The notes beneath the pieces were generated by a model. The model saw only the letters and a list, made by a program, of their open reading frames with translations. It was not told where the DNA came from and searched no databases. From Persicaria tinctoria (lineage: Eukaryota > Streptophyta > Magnoliopsida > Caryophyllales > Polygonaceae), in NCBI GenBank assembly GCA_037127255.1, contig JBANSL010000018.1, positions 9,397,175-9,461,174 of the forward strand: 64,000 bases of DNA. Direction: 5' to 3'. The translations under genes and the position numbers were made by a program. The number at the start of each line of letters is the position of its first letter. The stretch's first letter is position 1. This document shows, piece after piece, positions 28,982 through 39,929 of the stretch.

Positions 28982-31900
28982 TCACGGTGGGGGAGGACCC
29001 CAAAATTGCTGATAGATGCGAGCCAGGTGTGCCGGAGTCAACTCAACTCCAGGTTGCACGAGTCGCTCAATCTCCAACCCAGCCGCATGATGGCGCTGCT
29101 CAATAATGGTCGGCGGGGGTGGCGACGGCGGGTGTGGCAGCGGCGTGGTGGGCGGCGTCGGGGGTCGCGACGGCGGGGGTGGCGGCGGTGGGATGATGGG
29201 CTGGTGTCGAGGAGTGTCAGGAAGTAGGTATGGATGACTATGGCGGTGAAACCACTCTAGATAGTCATCGGCCACGCCATATGGGTACTCTTCAGAGGTC
29301 CGTGGCAACTCCTCCATGGGGAAAAGATGATCGAACCTGTGCGCCCAGTGGTTGTCAGCTGGGTGGAACGACGCCTCCTTCTTGCACTTGGCGGACTTCG
29401 GTCTGAGCACTACGGCAGGCCTGATTGGATCAACGGGAATGTGCTGAACCCGACCAAACTGTCGCAGCACACGGTCCGGCATATACGGCTCCTCCTCGAA
29501 CAACCACCGAATGGTGCCCCTATATCTCGAAAGACGCAGATCTCCATCAAAATCCAAGTGTCTACCAAATGGCATGAACTCGATCTGCAATGGAATAGAA
29601 ATTGTTATTACGACTAAAATCTGGTATATAGTATGACAAATGTAAGTGCGGATATAAATTGTGTTCGTACCTCGTCGACTGTCATCTCATCCAGCCTCCG
29701 CCGCAGAACATCTAGTCGCTCGATGCGAGGCCTATCATCCCGGGTGACCGTACTGGAAAATGGTGTCGCCCCCAGGACGTACCTCACCCCGCGTCGCGGA
29801 TCCCGAGCTAGCCTCCGATCGAGCGTCATGCCGGGCTTGAACACCGGAAAATGCAACCATATCCACACCTACAAAGGAACAATACTATCAGCAACATAGC
29901 CATTATAACCTAGTTACAGAACTTCTAAAATAAATAATCACAGAACGAATGCCTTACCTCCAATAGTTTTGTACAACCGTCCATGTCTTTGGCCAACTCC
30001 CGAGTCACCTCGCCCAATCCCCGGTACAAGCACGACAAGACCCCTGCAGCTAGAGAAAGATGCGACATCTGCGCTGCATCCATAAACCTACGGATCACCT
30101 CCGGTCGCAATCTTCCGCCCGACTTGTCGATGAACAAGGTCGCAGTCGCAATCATCCCCAGCACAACACCCAAGATGCACTCCATATCATGCTCAAGTGG
30201 GGCTCCATCTCGAACCCGCTGTCGCATCGGTGCTATCTTCTGAAGGAGGAGCTGAACAGTAGGTCCTCCATGGGCCCAAGCGCTCCGCCGCTCGTTCTGG
30301 GTCAAGCCGTAATACTCCCCAACTACTTCCCTCCAGGCGAGAACATCATCCAAGTGAATACACTCCTCTCCGTCCAAACGAAGGCCAAGTATGAAGAGCA
30401 CATCGTGCAGTGTGATGGTGATCTCTCCCCATGCGAAGTGAAAACTGTTCGTCTCGGGGTGCCAGTGCTCAACAAATGCCCCGATCAGAGTGTGATCCAC
30501 ATGATCCCACTCGAAATCTCTGAGGTCCCAGAACCCAATCTCCCGCACTGCGGGAAACCAGGACTCCCGTCCATCGACCTCCAACAACGCCTCTACACGG
30601 CCCAGCGACTGCCCTCGTCTCTGCACACGCACACCCCTACGCAAGGCTTCGTCCTCCCGTCTCCAAATGGCTTGTGCAATGTGCGTCTCGTAGTCTCTCA
30701 GAAGGGAAACAGTATGTGGCCCCCCCGGCCATTCGGGCAGAACATCCCGAATGACCCCTGTCCTGCTAGGCTCGCCATGCTGCCCATCACCTCCTGCACT
30801 ACTGCTCTCTCCACGCTGTCTCCGCCTCCTCTGCACTGCACGGACAGGGGGCTGTGCCGCCTGGTCTCCTCCCAAATCCTGACGAACATCATCAGATGCC
30901 CCCCACATCGGATCATGCATCTGGCCTCCTCCCATATCCAGCAACACATGCCTCGAAGGTCCAGCTGACTCAGTAGGTGGGGCCGAAGAACATCTCTGTC
31001 CACGTACATGCATCTCATGCCCCCCGGCAATCGGCACACCCTCCAAGTTCGTAGGTGTCGCTGATGGCGCCGCCTGCTGACTCCTAATGATCGGCTCAGG
31101 CTCGGCAGTCCTCGGCGTCTACGATGGCGCCGCACGCTGAATCCCAATGATCGGCTCAGGCTCGGCGGTCCTCGGCGTCGACGATGGCGCCGCATGCTGA
31201 CTCTCAGGCGTCCTCCCTACACCCGTAGAACCGACCGGGGTGAACGACGCAAAATCTATCTGCGCAACGGCCCATGGCTCCTGGTCGCCACCTCGAGCAT
31301 GACTCGTCCCAGCACCCACATCTCCGAACAGAGGTGCCGTGTCGTCATACGAGTTCAATTGTTCGCTCGCAAACTGAGTCCCAAAGTAGTCCCGATAACT
31401 GTCAGGATAAGTCTGCACCTGCACTACCACTCTCTCAGCTCCAGTCTGCAAGTGCTCACCCGTCTGACGTGCTCGGTCCCCTAGTAGGTACTCCTCCAGC
31501 ATCTCAATACCCTGGTCGCCTTGACCAGACTCTCCAGTCGACTGCACCACTGGGTCATCCGTGTGGTCAGACATCAAGTGCAGCTCAATCTGCACCAGAC
31601 TCTGATATGTCTCTATAGATGACTGGGACGTGTGCCCAGTATCAGCTCCTACCGTCTCAGTGTCCCTCTCCGGAGGATCCACTACATCCTCCAACGTCTG
31701 GGTCTCCCTGACGGCAGCCGCGGTATCATCATCTACCGCGTCGATATCCGTCTCCATCGGAACGGATACACCCTGCAACGTCTGCCTCTCCCTAATGGCA
31801 GCTCTCCTAGCAGATTGTAATACTACCCTCTCTCCCAAATTTCTCGACAACACAGACTGTGTAATTTAAAATATATTTGTCAGAATCCTATCGCTCAATT

Positions 31901-32442
31901 ACAATACTATATCGTATGACTGTCTAAATGTGACAACATTTTCGTAAGGTTTATTAATGATATCATCTTAATACTAACAATTCATAATAAAACATAAATA
32001 TATACTTATTCGATTTCAATTTCCCTACACCTAGTATTTGTCAGAATCCTATGGCTCGAATACGATACTATATCGTATGACTGACTAAATGTTGCAAGAT
32101 TTTCCAAAGGTTTATAAATGATTTCAACCTCATACTATCAATTCCTAAGAAAATAGAAATATATACTTATTCGATATCAATTTCCCTACACCTAGTAACA
32201 ATTTTAACATACCGTAGGGTGAGGCTGTGTCTCCAGCGGTGGCGGTACATCTGTCGTCCTCCGCCTCTGTATAGTGGGCTCCGGCTACATTATATATAAC
32301 AATGAAATGTTAACACTATTTCCTTCAAATTAACAAATAAAGCAAATTGATTATTATAAACATTAAATGTTACCTGTAACGGATGTCTCCGAACATGACC
32401 GACATCATCAGCTACGGCTTTCCCACGGTTGTCCTTCACCAT
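28982..32442 (-). CDS. Plant mobile domain (PMD, MAIN/PP7-long-form-like) protein, one nonsense codon
   Basis: Five exons, 32442-32374, 32284-32213, 31856-29958, 29868-29671 and 29584-28982, all in phase 0 with GT-AG introns. They give about 946 residues. The N-terminal ~370 residues are acidic/Gly/Ser-rich and carry duplicated TPRTAEPEPII segments. The PMD begins near WFPAVREIGFWDL and includes HFAWGEITITLHDVLFILGL and the later VWIWLHFPVFKP and RQFGRVQHIP. The C-terminus is proline-rich. A TAG at 31121-31119 lies in one of the duplicated segments where the sister copy reads TCG, so this allele is truncated unless read through. Host MAIN/MAIL1 PMD proteins act in gene and TE silencing, and PMDs are known to travel with transposons. 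TATA (TATAAATA, 32611-32604) abuts a palindrome half site. Confidence 0.9.
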
Positions 32443-32603
32443 CTTAAAACCCGGGTACAGAGTGGTGGTAGATATGGGGATGGGGAATGGACGGATCCAA
32501 AAGTCGGGCTCGGAATCAAAGAATGGGAGAAGATTCGAGTCGGCCTCGGAATGAAAGAGATCGGAGAAGATTCGGTGTGTCGGAAAACTGGGCCCCCCAC
32601 GCC

Positions 32604-33016
32604 TATTTATACCGCATGAGCCCAACGGTAACAATTATACCGCATCTCCATGCGGTATTTTTTTACCGTTGTGGCAACGGTAAAAATTATACCGCATCTC
32701 CATGCGGTGGGTTTTTTACCGTTGCCACATCGGTAACAAAATACCGCATGGAGATGCGGTATTGTTTTACCCCAAAATTCAAAAGCATACCGCATGCCCA
32801 CGCGGTATTGTTTTACCCAAAATTCAAAACCACCGCATGGGCATGCGGTGGGTTTCGGATAGCTCCGACCCAACCGGATTATCGTATTACGGACTCCGTT
32901 TTAACCTAACTCACCGCACGTACGTGCGGTGTTTTTATACAGTCAAACGACATACCGCATGTATATGCGGTATATCGAGCTAAAATTTTCTTAATCCACC
33001 GCATAGGGATGCGGTG
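32604..33016. promoter_or_regulatory. PMD promoter and right-end palindrome array
   Basis: Full ACCGCAT-N4-ATGCGGT copies occur near 32639, 32691, 32743, 32831, 32953 and 32999. A one-mismatch copy lies near 32789 and a doubly changed but still symmetric copy (ACCGCACGTACGTGCGGT) near 32911. Shorter ACCGTTG/CAACGGT inverted repeats lie between them. The array runs from the PMD TATA to the right TIR. Confidence 0.85.
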
Positions 33017-33074
33017 GATTAGCGGTGTAAATAGTAGAAATTAGCGGTGTACATATCATACCCCTTTTATATTA

Positions 33075-34160
33075 TATCTATATCTATATTGGTTGTCACT
33101 TTCAACATTAACATGTATCAATTTGGGACGATGTACTATTTTGCCAGCTATATGTTTACAAGTAACACAGTATTTAGTTACATTTTTCAATCCATATGCA
33201 CACAATAGTTTACTGCAGTTTTCCAAATCAAGATCAAAACTTTATTGGCGAAAGAAATTTCCAATCCAAAACTATGTATTTTCATTCTTAAAAATCATAT
33301 TAATCACGTGCCAAATTTTCTTCAACCTCTTTAAACTCAAGTTATTTAATACGGAGTATGAATTTCAATTGTTAAATATTATTATTTGAATGAACTGAGT
33401 GGTAAGTGATGCGTGATAGTGTGGTAAATGGTAAAAAATGGAGGGAGGGAAAAACAGAAACTCTGAAGATTCAACGAATCCAGCGAGCCGCTATTTACAG
33501 TTACCAATTTATAGAGTCCGTCCGTCCGTCCGTCAATGAGTGTATGATGGAAGGCGGCATCGTACAACTGTAAGAGGCAACCGTTGGCAGTGTGAAGTGA
33601 TGATGTGGGAATCTCGGCGTTCATGCACTGCATTGCACCTCTAACGCTCCATCCCCATACCTCCATTTGTCATTTCCAGGTTTCTTCCTTCCTCGATCAC
33701 TATGCAATTAAACTAGTAGCTACAAAACATAAATTAAAATATATGTGAGCTAAATAATTTTTTTTTACACATAATTTTCATTAACAAAATCTGTAATTTA
33801 AAACTATAAATGAATAATTTTTATTAATTTTTCTTACTTTTTTACCTAATTGTTTTTTTTTTTTGTTTACGAATGGAGCGCGTTGGAGCAGATCTTAATC
33901 TGTCCCTCTGTGGCTTACAATTACAACTCCTTAAGACCATCCACGACCATAGATAGTCCTATTTTTCAATTTTTTTCCGTATAATAATTTTTATAATTTT
34001 TTTAATTTATACTTATTATAAAATTATAAAAAATAAAATAAAAAACAAATAATTGTTTTTTAAAAAATAATTTTTTTAAAAACTTACTAAAATTAAATTC
34101 AAGAGACAATTAATATAAGATGGAGGGAATATAGAGTAGCAGTATATACTATTTGCAAAC
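33075..34160. other. Intergenic, no supported gene
   Basis: After the right target duplication the sequence is AT-rich. A (GTCC)n run (33515-33532) and several T/A runs are present. The minus frame at 33382-33666 shows no domain. Confidence 0.5.
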
Positions 34161-34169
34161 CATAAACAA

Positions 34170-34392
34170 TTTTTTTTATGACGAGGAACCCACATTTGGT
34201 GGTTAAACCACAAACAGTACGTGACTCAGCTGGCAAGAGTCACGTACCAGGTAAACCGGATCGACCCACTAGTGGGGAGTAAGGTAAACCTTGAATTTTC
34301 ACCAAAGAAAAAGGCAGAGACAAGTATTGAATCCGGGACCTCCTTACCCCTCCCTTTACTCCACACCACTAGACCACCCTAAGTGAGGCAAC
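34170..34392 (-). mobile_element. tRNA-derived SINE
   Basis: On the minus strand a Pol III A-box-like GGTGGTCTAGTGGT (about 34378-34365) and a B-box-like GGTCCCGGATTCAAT (about 34340-34326) are followed by a non-tRNA body. An oligo-A tail (T8 at 34170-34177 on plus) ends it. The body includes an internal GTGACTC palindrome. A target duplication is not clear. Confidence 0.7.
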
Positions 34393-34414
34393 ATATTTTG
34401 CTTAGTATGTTTAG

Positions 34415-34420
<6 letters not shown>

Positions 34421-34477
<57 letters not shown>
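34421..34477. repeat. (AT)n microsatellite
   Basis: Uninterrupted alternating A and T for about 57 bases. Confidence 0.95.
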
Positions 34478-34480
<3 letters not shown>

Positions 34481-35099
34481 CAGTGGACAAAAATTAGGAA
34501 GGTTCTACGCTGAGCGTATAACCCCTCCTTGATCATCCTCAAGGATGATGGAATACAATTTCCTATTAAAAAGGATAGTTAATCTATTGCATATGATTTC
34601 ATGTCTAGCTATATAATCAGCTACTTTATTTACTTAGTATGTTTAGGTTAATGTAAGTTCATATATATGAGTTCATTTTTTTTAAATGATATATACTTCC
34701 AACATCTCTAATAGAATCTCCTACGACTTTTCTAAAAAAACTCTAAAATAGAGACCCAAATATTAAAATATCTAAAAAATTTACATACAACTATAATAAA
34801 TGCATAATTTTATAATATAATAAATAAATTTATTATATAATACAGTATTCATTAAACATCAAATTTAACATCTAGCTTTAAATTTTAATATGAATTCTTA
34901 ACAAGTTTAAGTTAAAATCCTCCTTGTTTACATCAATTGAACATAAAGATTAAGATTAAGGTTTGTTACAACTCCTAACTTAATAATATATAAATCAACA
35001 AATTGAATCAAACCGAAGAAAATCGAACAACGAAAATCAATAAATCAAAGGGCCAAATCGAATATCAATGGTGAATAGCTTTAGCTTGTTGAAAACTAA
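34478..35099. other. AT-rich intergenic
   Basis: No gene, RNA or clear repeat boundary is seen. Confidence 0.5.
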
Positions 35100-35397
35100 G
35101 GGTGCGTTTGACAAAATGGTAGTTGTTGGAGGAGTTGAAACTGTTGGATTATTTGAGTTAAATATATGTTAATAAGCTAGTATAGTGTTTTGTAAACCTA
35201 GCTGTTAGGGTAGGGTAACTGTTGAAAACTTGTGAATAAAAAAAACAAAAGCTCCGAAAAGCTTGGGTGAATAGTTGTTGAAAAACTTAGATTTCAAAAG
35301 CTAATTAAACTAAAATCTTATATTTATTTCATTTAAGACTATAGAATATCAAAACCATAAGCTCCGAAAAGCTACTTGATTTTTCCAAACACATCCC
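35100..35397. mobile_element. Short TIR element (MITE), ~298 bp
   Basis: The left end GGGTGCGTTTGACAAAA and the reversed right end GGGATGTGTTTGGAAAAA are imperfect inverted repeats typical of MITEs. AAGCTCCGAAAAGCT occurs twice inside. Confidence 0.55.
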
Positions 35398-35577
35398 AAA
35401 CCAAATAAGCATTCAAGCCTTTCTGCCTAAATTTCTCCACAATTTTAATTTTAGAGTTTTAACTATTTCACTATTCTACTTTTCTCTTCTTCTAAATTTC
35501 GAGTTTTTTTTCCTCTCTGGTCCAATTTCTTTATTTTACAATATAGAAAGTTGTTTAGGTTATAAAACCTATATTAA

Positions 35578-35935
35578 GCTCGTTTGGTTGGCAACCTAAA
35601 AACCCAGGAAGTAGAACTTCCCAGAAAGTAGGAGAAATTCATGTGTTTGGTTGGTATTTTTGCAATTAAAAAACACAGGAATTCAACTTTCCGGGAAGTT
35701 GAGTTCCTCCAAAATGGAGGAAGTTCACTTTTACCTAGTCCCCCTATGTAAGTTCAACTTCCTCCATTTTTAACTTGGAAATTTTCATTTCCTTCCTTTA
35801 ATCTCCAAGAATAAAAAATCAACAAAACATATTTTTAGTATTCACGTCAATTGAATTTCCCGAAAATTCAATTCCCATGAAGTAACATCCCGGGAATTTC
35901 AATTCCCACGTTGAATCAAAAAAACCCTTAACAAA
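35578..35935. mobile_element. Probable MITE rich in GGAAGTT/AACTTCC inverted segments
   Basis: TTAAGCTCGTTTGGTTGGC at the left and the reversed right end TTAAGGGTTTTTTTGATTC bracket internal inverted copies of GGGAAGTTGA / TCAACTTCC and CCGGGAA. No coding is seen. Confidence 0.45.
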
Positions 35936-36722
35936 AATTTTAAATTTTCTTTTATCTTTTGTTTTATTTTACTAGAGTTATTAGAGATGCTCTAACTACT
36001 TAGCACCAAAAAAAAAAATAGATATATGCTCTAACTACACGGTGTTTTGGTTGAAATGTTTTATTTTAAATCACTCGTCATTTCAATATTCACAATTTTC
36101 AAGATACCTTGGAGACTTGGAGCACATATTTTCTCTATCAAAAAAGAAAAAAAAAAACTTTGCAATCATTAGAATTTTTCTATTTAATTGATTTTGTTAT
36201 ACGGAGTATTATAAAACGACAAATATAAAACTGAGGGATGAAAAAGACGAACACTCGCATTAACTGTGTATATTTACAACAACAAATTACAAATTAAAAT
36301 CAAATTTAAATGGTGCAGAAAATACCAAGAGCTTGAATTGAATCTACTACGGAGTAATTCTATTTCTACTCAATCACCCTCTACCGAACAAAACACCATT
36401 CACCGATCATCCACCGCCGACGCCATGCGCCGCCGAAAACAGGACATCTGTATGATCAGATTTCTGGACTCTGAACTTGCCCGCCCCCAAATCCCATTCT
36501 GACTTTTTTTGATTTTTTCTATTTTTCGGAATTAAATACCAAGAAAAAGAGGCCACCTTGATTTTTTTTCCCCTTAAATAGAAAAGCGTGAACGGAAATC
36601 GTCGATCGAGTACCGGAGATTCGCCGGCGAAATTCTGATTTCTGCATATTGGCGCGATCAAACGAAGCGATTTTGTAAATCGGATCCGAGAGAGGAGTTA
36701 AGCAACAAAGGAGTGATTTTTA
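35936..36722. other. Downstream region of the RING gene
   Basis: AT-rich, then moderately GC-rich from 36400, probably containing the 3' untranslated region of the minus-strand ATL gene. No other gene is supported. Confidence 0.5.
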
Positions 36723-37130
36723 TCAGCAGGGGTTCTGTGAGGAGTCGAAGAGCTCCGGTGCGAGGCGGGCCCTGCAAACAGGGCAGACCGGGTTCTTAGA
36801 CAGCCACGTGTCAGCGCACTGCAGGTGGAAGCCGTGGTTGCAACCGGGAACCATCCGAGCAGGTTGCTCGCTCTCGATCTCATCCAGGCACACCGCGCAG
36901 TCGTTCCCCATCACCAGCTCTTTCCCGGTAACCTTCGGCAGTTTACCGAGCTCCTCCGCCGATAGCCCCTTGGCCGGCGGCTTCTCCGGGGAGCTCATCG
37001 CCCCGCCAGCATCGTCAAGGCCGCCGCCGTCCCTGGTAGATGAGAAAAAGAGGAGGCACATGTAGACGATGAACACCACTGTCATCCCGACGCAGGGGAG
37101 GAACAGCGCCAGAAACAAGGAGAACAACAT
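36723..37130 (-). CDS. ATL-type RING-H2 E3 ubiquitin ligase, ATL23-like
   Basis: An intronless frame of 135 residues. An N-terminal hydrophobic helix (residues ~1-29, MLFSLFLALFLPCVGM) anchors it in a membrane. The GLD-type motif GLSAEELGKLPK (55-66) follows. The RING-H2 finger is C78-x2-C81-x15-C97-x-H99-x2-H102-x2-C105-x10-C116-x2-C119, with Trp109 in the E2-contact position. Layout, size and the PGCNHGFH, CADTWLS and final NPC match my memory of Arabidopsis ATL23. It should transfer ubiquitin from an E2 to membrane or signalling substrates. The frame is intact. Confidence 0.93.
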   Translation of the reverse strand: MLFSLFLALFLPCVGMTVVFIVYMCLLFFSSTRDGGGLDDAGGAMSSPEKPPAKGLSAEELGKLPKVTGKELVMGNDCAVCLDEIESEQPARMVPGCNHGFHLQCADTWLSKNPVCPVCRARLAPELFDSSQNPC

Positions 37131-37301
37131 TTCGGGTTCGGATCGATTGATTGTGAAATTCAGCAGGCGGATTTCGATTTGGATTTCGATTTCAATTGGC
37201 TCAATTTGATCGATCTGGGGTCTATTAAAAAGAGGAAAAAGGGTTTTGCAGGTTTTAGTGTGGGAGAGAAATAAAAAATGAAGAAAGAGTGGAAAGTGAG
37301 G

Positions 37302-37315
37302 GGTATTTATAATGG
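37302..37315 (-). promoter_or_regulatory. Likely TATA box of the RING gene
   Basis: ATTATAAATACCCC on the minus strand lies about 175 bases upstream of the ATG, with a CT-rich leader in between. Confidence 0.55.
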
Positions 37316-37611
37316 GGGAGGGGGGAGTGCGTGAGAGGTGGCGTTTGGCTGGCGGGAAATAAATAAAGAAAGGGAAAAAGGGAAGTTACCTTTTGTTAAA
37401 TTTGTGAGGTGAATGAAAATGGAGAATGGAGAGTTGGGCTGGGGGTATCAATTTCAATGGCAACTGTGTTTTTGCTTGCAGGAGTTGTATTTCTGTGGTA
37501 TTGGGAATGTTAATAAATGACATCAGACGCGTATTAGTTATGATCTTCACTCTCCACAACCTTTAAGTAATCAATATTGTGAATGCCATGAAATGCTACT
37601 AAAAATATATA

Positions 37612-37818
37612 CTCCCTCCGTCTCGCAACAATGTTTTTTTATAGAAAAAAAACTCGTTGTTTTAACTATAATTATTATCTTTATAAGTAATTATTGGTCT
37701 TTTTACATGTAATAATTGTTACTTTTAGATGTTTTAACCTATAAAAATAAATTAAATATAGATTTTGTTAATAAGTTTACATAGAACTAAAACAACGAGT
37801 ATTGCGAGAGGGAGGTAG
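37612..37818. mobile_element. Stowaway-type MITE
   Basis: The left TIR CTCCCTCCGTCTCGCAA and the reversed right TIR CTACCTCCCTCTCGCAA are flanked by TA on both sides (37610-37611, 37819-37820). The length of 207 bp and TA duplication fit Tc1/mariner-related Stowaway elements. Confidence 0.85.
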
Positions 37819-38041
37819 TATCTCCAAATTGGAACTTTCAATTGCTCTCCACTTAGCAATTGACATCTTCTGTCACGCAAATGTATAGTACGGAGTAGTA
37901 TGATTTTTTAAATGATATTCCCTCTTTTCCATGGTATTAAATTTATTAGTAAAAAGTATAAAATTATTAAAAAATTATTATTTTAGTTTTTAAAAAACAT
38001 ACATGAGGAGTTAAAGGATGGTTATTATGGGAGGGAAAGGG

Positions 38042-39143
38042 CGCCATCCCGCCTCATCGCCAGTGGTTTTACCGCCGCCGCCATCACCATAGCTTCCCTT
38101 CACCGCCTCCCTGCCTCATCGCCAGTGCTCGGCTCACCTCGCCCTCAATCCAAGGATTCTAACTCCTTCCGCCTCGGCTTACCGCCGTCGTAGCCACCAC
38201 CTCCGCTCCGCTGCCTCCCACCAGTGCTCCACTGATCACCTCGGTCGACCTCCGACTCCCACCGTCGCCCTCCTCGGCCATCAGATTCTCCGACGTGGCG
38301 CCTTGCCATCGGGGGCCCCTCCCGTTGCAAGTTTCCGCTGTTCTTTCAGCGTCATAGCCACCGCCCTAGCCACCGCTTCTCAGCTCCTCCGCTTGGAGCT
38401 CCGTCGCTGATTCCTTCGGCTCCGGTTCTCTCCTTGCTCCTCGGTTGCCGCACCTCCACCGCGTGCCCTTCAGCTCTACGCCTACCGGGCTCCTCCGCGT
38501 CTCCATCAAGCTCCTTTATCTTCCTTTTGATCCTCCTGCACCACCAACCTTTTTGTTTGTTGTTGTCCGCTCTTTCGGTCGCTTTCTGATTCATCTCTTC
38601 CCGGTTTCTCTTCCTTATCTTGTTTTGTATCGCCTCTTTTAGGCTTATCCTTGTGGTAGCATGCCCACGATTTTATTATCGTCATTGAGGGTTGAGATGA
38701 GGTCTTGGGGTTTGATTGTGCATTGGTGTGGTTTGTGGTTGTATTGCGGGTTAGTTTACTGTGTTATTCTTGTTGTGTTGCAGGCTTCTTGCGAGCGTTG
38801 ATTGATGTGTCATGTTCGATGACGTCGTGGACGTGCGATTGACATCTGAAGACTCTTCGAGTCTATAATCTGAGGTGTTCGCTGGTCCCCAGAGTTCGCT
38901 GTGTGCGTTGTCCCTTTGACCGTTCGTTTCCTTTTCTTTAACTTGTGTTTCGCAGTGTAGGACGGCTTGTACGTTCCTTGTTTTTATTTTCTGTCATTTG
39001 CTTCCGTTATTTATTTCTGTCATTTGCTTCAGTTATTTGCTTCTGTTGTACATGATGGTTAGTCCATCCACCGGCTTGTCCGGTCTCTCGGTTTCTCTAA
39101 GCTTGTCTAGAGAACTGAATTTATTATCTTGCTTAAAAAAAAA
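38042..39143 (+). mobile_element. Retroposon with poly(A) tail and 15-bp target duplication
   Basis: ATGGGAGGGAAAGGG occurs at 38027-38041 and 39144-39158, directly flanking a 1.1-kb insert that ends in A9 (39135-39143). The insert starts with GC-rich, CCG/CTCC-rich sequence like a 5' leader and ends with a T-rich region typical of a LINE 3' end. No full ORF is present. It is either a non-autonomous LINE derivative or a processed transcript mobilised by a LINE. Confidence 0.8.
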
Positions 39144-39414
39144 ATGGGAGGGAAAGGGAATTCAATAGACAAATCAAATGAATATAATATGCAGAATAGT
39201 TATCTATGGAAAATTTTAATTTATATCCATAAGCAAATATTTTTCAACTTCAAAGGGGGAATATACTTTTTCAATAAATATTTATTTCAAATTTCAATGC
39301 ATTAGTCACGAGAGTTAACTCTAAAACTATGAGGTTTTTTTTCTAAAGGTTTTTAATCCACAACTATGAACGCATGTCAGAAAAATCATTTGTGTACGCA
39401 TCGACATGACAAAG

Positions 39415-39690
39415 TGTCTGCAGTTCAAGCAGAATGTTTCGGTCTTCCGGATGGATTGACGGAAGCATCTAAGCGAGGATTTTCCATGTTTCCATCTCAA
39501 AGTGGAGGGTAATTGCCTGGTAGTCATCAACGCTATCAAGAGATCGTGGAAATGCTCATGGGAGATCGAGATGATGATCTCAGATGCTCTCCGTCGTTAT
39601 TGTGACTTTCATTCTATCTTCTTAGCTCACACTTTCCGTGAGGGAAACCGAGTTTGCAGACTGTTTGGCGCATTTGGGTCTTTCAACGTA
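39415..39690 (+). pseudogene. RNase H domain remnant of a non-LTR retrotransposon
   Basis: Three frames in succession give AECFGLPDGLTEASKRGFS, VEGNCLVVINAIKRSW and FADCLAHLGLS. These are the central parts of the RVT_3/RNase H domain found at the end of plant L1 ORF2. At least two frameshifts separate them. Confidence 0.7.
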
Positions 39691-39830
39691 TCTACTACTA
39701 GACTGTACAGTCCTCCTCTTGAGATTGAAGATCTCGTCTGCAAGGATGCCTTTGGACGGTGGATCAGTCGCGAGCGACCAGGGGCGGAGGGAGGAGGGGC
39801 ATGCGGTGGCTCGAGCCCCCTGGAAAAATC

Positions 39831-39833
<3 letters not shown>

Positions 39834-39921
<88 letters not shown>
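39834..39921. repeat. (TA)n microsatellite
   Basis: About 88 bases of uninterrupted TA. The Tyr-Ile frames across it are artefacts. Confidence 0.97.
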
Positions 39922-39927
<6 letters not shown>

Positions 39928-39929
39928 TC

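Larger units (their letters stand above)
20427..33064. mobile_element. Complete 12.6-kb Mutator-like element with accessory genes and hairpin RNAs
   Basis: TTTTATATTA occurs at 20417-20426 and again at 33065-33074, a perfect 10-bp duplication as expected for MULEs. The ends are inverted repeats of about 60 bp: from 20427 GGAAACGATATCTACACCGC and, reversed from 33064, GGGGTATGATATGTACACCG. Both continue with a second CACCGCTAAT block and a palindrome. Between them lie a MULE transposase with OTU extension (minus), three miRNA-like hairpins (plus), a B3-domain gene (plus), three related SWIM-like small genes (plus, minus, plus), a coiled-coil gene (plus) and a PMD gene (minus). The main coding exons are more GC-rich than the surroundings. 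One palindrome family clusters in the non-coding gaps. Confidence 0.95.

Noticed and set aside
28700..29617. Gly/Arg-rich plus-strand frames
   Set aside because: They are shadows of the proline-rich C-terminal PMD exon on the minus strand and its downstream region.
30060..30968. 302-codon plus-strand frame
   Set aside because: It is antisense to the PMD exon, whose frame, introns and domain are clear on the minus strand.
20474..33016. CRISPR-like array
   Set aside because: The repeated units are short dyad palindromes at promoters of a plant transposon, without spacer-repeat structure or Cas genes.
34170..34392. tRNA gene
   Set aside because: A- and B-like boxes are followed by unrelated sequence and an oligo-A tail, so it is a SINE.
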